A stretch of 7,763 bases of DNA, from NCBI GenBank assembly GCA_002869425.1, contig PKSZ01000125.1:1-7763 (forward strand). The letters run 5' to 3'. Of this stretch, positions 6,077 through 7,763 are shown piece after piece. The notes beneath the pieces are model-generated. The model made no database searches, was not told the origin of the DNA, and saw only the letters and a program-made list of their open reading frames with translations. Position 1 is the stretch's first letter; each line of letters begins with the position of its first letter. This DNA is from Marinilabiliales bacterium. Its GTDB lineage: Bacteria > Bacteroidota > Bacteroidia > Bacteroidales > BM523. The translations under genes were made by a program, and so were the position numbers.

Positions 6077-7763
6077 AATTTTTACTCAAATATATCATTT
6101 CCTGATCAGGAGAACTTTTTTAAAAGTGCTCATTTCCTTAGTTGTTTTACTCACTGGGCTATATGCTCTTGTCAATTCAGGTTTTTATGCATCCGGATGG
6201 GAGGGATTGATGATTGATATTTCCAATGCTTTGGGTGGAGTTTCTCAGGGAAGTGATCAATATCTTAAATCGATATTGTATAATCTGTTTAGTAGTCAGA
6301 ATCTGGCTATTTTTATAGTCATATCCTTGATGTATTTCAGCCTATTGTTCTACATGCTTAAATCTTTCCGGAATACTTTAATCGCTCTATTGGGTTTATT
6401 GGTTACAGTGGGTAACGCAGTCTGGATTGCTTCAATTCAAAACAATGGCTTAAATGTTGACGCAGTTTGGTTTTCATTGATTACTGCAAATATTACGGCA
6501 GCCCCCATTCTTTTTATTTCTTTTTGGATCAGGCTAGGAAAAACAGAAGAGATTCTTGAATTCTCTGTCACTCCATTTTTAACGAGTACAGCTGTTATGG
6601 CTATTGTGCTTATGCTTTTTATGCAAGAATCGGGCATTCTTATCAATCAGATTATTTTGATTAATATTTGGATGTTGCTTATTTCTGTTTTAATGGGATT
6701 AATAATTCTCCCCTTATGGCTTTGTAAAGAAAAAGAGACCCGAAATAAGAATAAAGTTCGTACAAGTTTTGAAAAATATATAGTTGGGACTATTGTATTG
6801 GTAACAATAGTATTACTCTTTTTTATAAGAAAGGAAGCATTTGCTATCGATACCACAAGCTTTGTTGGTTTTGAATTTAATAATTTTCCGGCTTTATTAT
6901 GGTCTATAATGATTGTATATGCAGTAGTTCAATTAATGGCAAATGGCAGGCTTGAGATTGCATTGATAAAGTTTCTGGCAATGATACCGGGTATTGTGTG
7001 GGTGTTTGCCGTTGCTTCTATTTTTAGTATACCATTCGATGTCTTTTTGATGTTTTTTGTTTTCTTGGTTTTTGCATTGAGTGTTTTTATGGGAAGTGCT
7101 GTAGGATCCAGAGTATTAATAAATTATAAATATACAGGAATCGCAAAATCAGGAGATCAAAAATCCACAATAGTTTATGCAATAACAGCTTCTTTTTGTA
7201 TTGTTCTTGTAGGATTAGGAAGTCCGGGAGTCGAGCTTGCATCTGTATTAACTGGAGTTAGTGGTCTTCTGTTGGCGTACTATTCATCGGTTCTGTTGAT
7301 TCCACTGTTTTTTAACTGGTTGGTGCGTAGCAATGGTAAATCAAGGATTGTGCCGCTTACTTTCAAGGACTTCTTCTGGTCTGTACATACCTTTATTTTA
7401 TTTTTGGCAGGCGTTATTTATCAAACAATACTTGGAATTCTATTTTTCGGAATAATTCCCAACCGAAATCCAAAGTTGAAAAAGATATATCATGTTTCTT
7501 TTATGTGGGTTTGCAAGTACATGATTTATGGTGTTTTCTCTGTGAGAAAGAAAATTATCAATGCACATCAGGAGAAATTTAAAGAACCGGCTGTGATCAT
7601 ATCCAATCATCAGTCACATATTGATGTATTGTTGATTTTAATGCTTACTCCCAAGGTTATTGTTCTGATTAACGATTGGGTAAAAAGCAATCCCTTTTAT
7701 GGATTGATGATACGTTTTGCGGATTTCTATCCTGTCTCTGAAGGATATGAACATAGTTTGGAA
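6069..7763 (+). CDS. MMPL/RND-like membrane domain fused to PlsC-type acyltransferase (3' truncated by window end)
   Basis: The ATG at 6069 overlaps the previous stop by eight bases (ATGCTTAA), and the frame stays open for 565 codons to the window edge. Residues about 18-463 contain 12-13 membrane helices. They fall as one helix (18-36), a loop, five helices (78-218), a basic linker (219-237), one helix (238-253), a second loop and five helices (274-416), plus a linking helix at 435-463. This is the RND/MMPL layout, but the loops after helices 1 and 7 are only about 40 and 20 residues, where porter domains normally sit. From about residue 475 a PlsC-type acyltransferase begins, with HX4D in NHQSHID (His514, Asp519) and INDWVK (534-539). 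The FPEG block would lie beyond the window. Full-length MMPL-acyltransferase-methyltransferase proteins are known from flexirubin-type clusters, and a methyltransferase may follow here. It probably acylates and inserts or moves the pathway lipid; this is inferred. Confidence 0.8.
   Translation, partial: MLKIFTQIYHFLIRRTFLKVLISLVVLLTGLYALVNSGFYASGWEGLMIDISNALGGVSQGSDQYLKSILYNLFSSQNLAIFIVISLMYFSLLFYMLKSFRNTLIALLGLLVTVGNAVWIASIQNNGLNVDAVWFSLITANITAAPILFISFWIRLGKTEEILEFSVTPFLTSTAVMAIVLMLFMQESGILINQIILINIWMLLISVLMGLIILPLWLCKEKETRNKNKVRTSFEKYIVGTIVLVTIVLLFFIRKEAFAIDTTSFVGFEFNNFPALLWSIMIVYAVVQLMANGRLEIALIKFLAMIPGIVWVFAVASIFSIPFDVFLMFFVFLVFALSVFMGSAVGSRVLINYKYTGIAKSGDQKSTIVYAITASFCIVLVGLGSPGVELASVLTGVSGLLLAYYSSVLLIPLFFNWLVRSNGKSRIVPLTFKDFFWSVHTFILFLAGVIYQTILGILFFGIIPNRNPKLKKIYHVSFMWVCKYMIYGVFSVRKKIINAHQEKFKEPAVIISNHQSHIDVLLILMLTPKVIVLINDWVKSNPFYGLMIRFADFYPVSEGYEHSLE

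Noticed and set aside
6437..6856. Two adjacent minus-strand frames of 69 codons
   Set aside because: They lie wholly inside the open plus-strand frame starting at 6069, whose hydrophobic helices and acyltransferase motif are convincing.

Overview
The window looks like a piece of a Bacteroidota (Bacteroidetes) chromosome. It is AT-rich, and the genes mostly lack strong Shine-Dalgarno sequences. The intergenic region carries candidate promoters of the Bacteroidota TTG/TAnnTTTG type, and the outer-membrane-type protein resembles a family (DUF4421) known mainly from this phylum. The protein set (FabZ-like dehydratase, lysophospholipid-type acyltransferases on polytopic membrane domains, a C45 autoproteolytic acyltransferase, a GT2 glycosyltransferase with DUF2062) is what I associate with flexirubin / aryl polyene-type polyketide clusters in this phylum. 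The diagnostic ketosynthase, ACP and aromatic-starter genes are not in view, so the cluster assignment is inference.

Layout. Positions 1-335 (+) hold the 3' part of a HotDog-fold 3-hydroxyacyl-ACP dehydratase. Its stop codon directly abuts the stop codon of a convergent gene at 336-1331 (-), a secreted, probably outer-membrane beta-barrel protein of DUF4421 type. A 138-bp divergent intergenic region (1332-1469) carries candidate promoters for both directions and a perfect 14-bp palindrome. A tightly overlapping operon then runs rightward to the window edge. At 1470-3206 is a polytopic membrane acyltransferase with a degenerate Rossmann-like tail. At 3203-6076 is a 957-residue fusion of a C45 Ntn-hydrolase/acyltransferase, a helical TPR-like linker, a GT2 glycosyltransferase and DUF2062. 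From 6069 to past the window end is an RND/MMPL-like 12-13-helix membrane domain followed by a second PlsC-type acyltransferase.

How they may work together (inference). The dehydratase would act during chain building on an ACP. The two membrane acyltransferases, the C45 domain and the GT2 domain would then move or modify the acyl product at the inner face of the cytoplasmic membrane, and the MMPL-like scaffold could help place it in the membrane. The DUF4421 protein may act at the outer membrane, but its separate promoter and opposite strand leave its membership uncertain. The most distinctive points are the C45-GT2-DUF2062 fusion, the two related membrane acyltransferases flanking it, and an RND-like helix layout that has nearly lost its periplasmic loops. 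No RNA genes, mobile elements or CRISPR arrays were seen.
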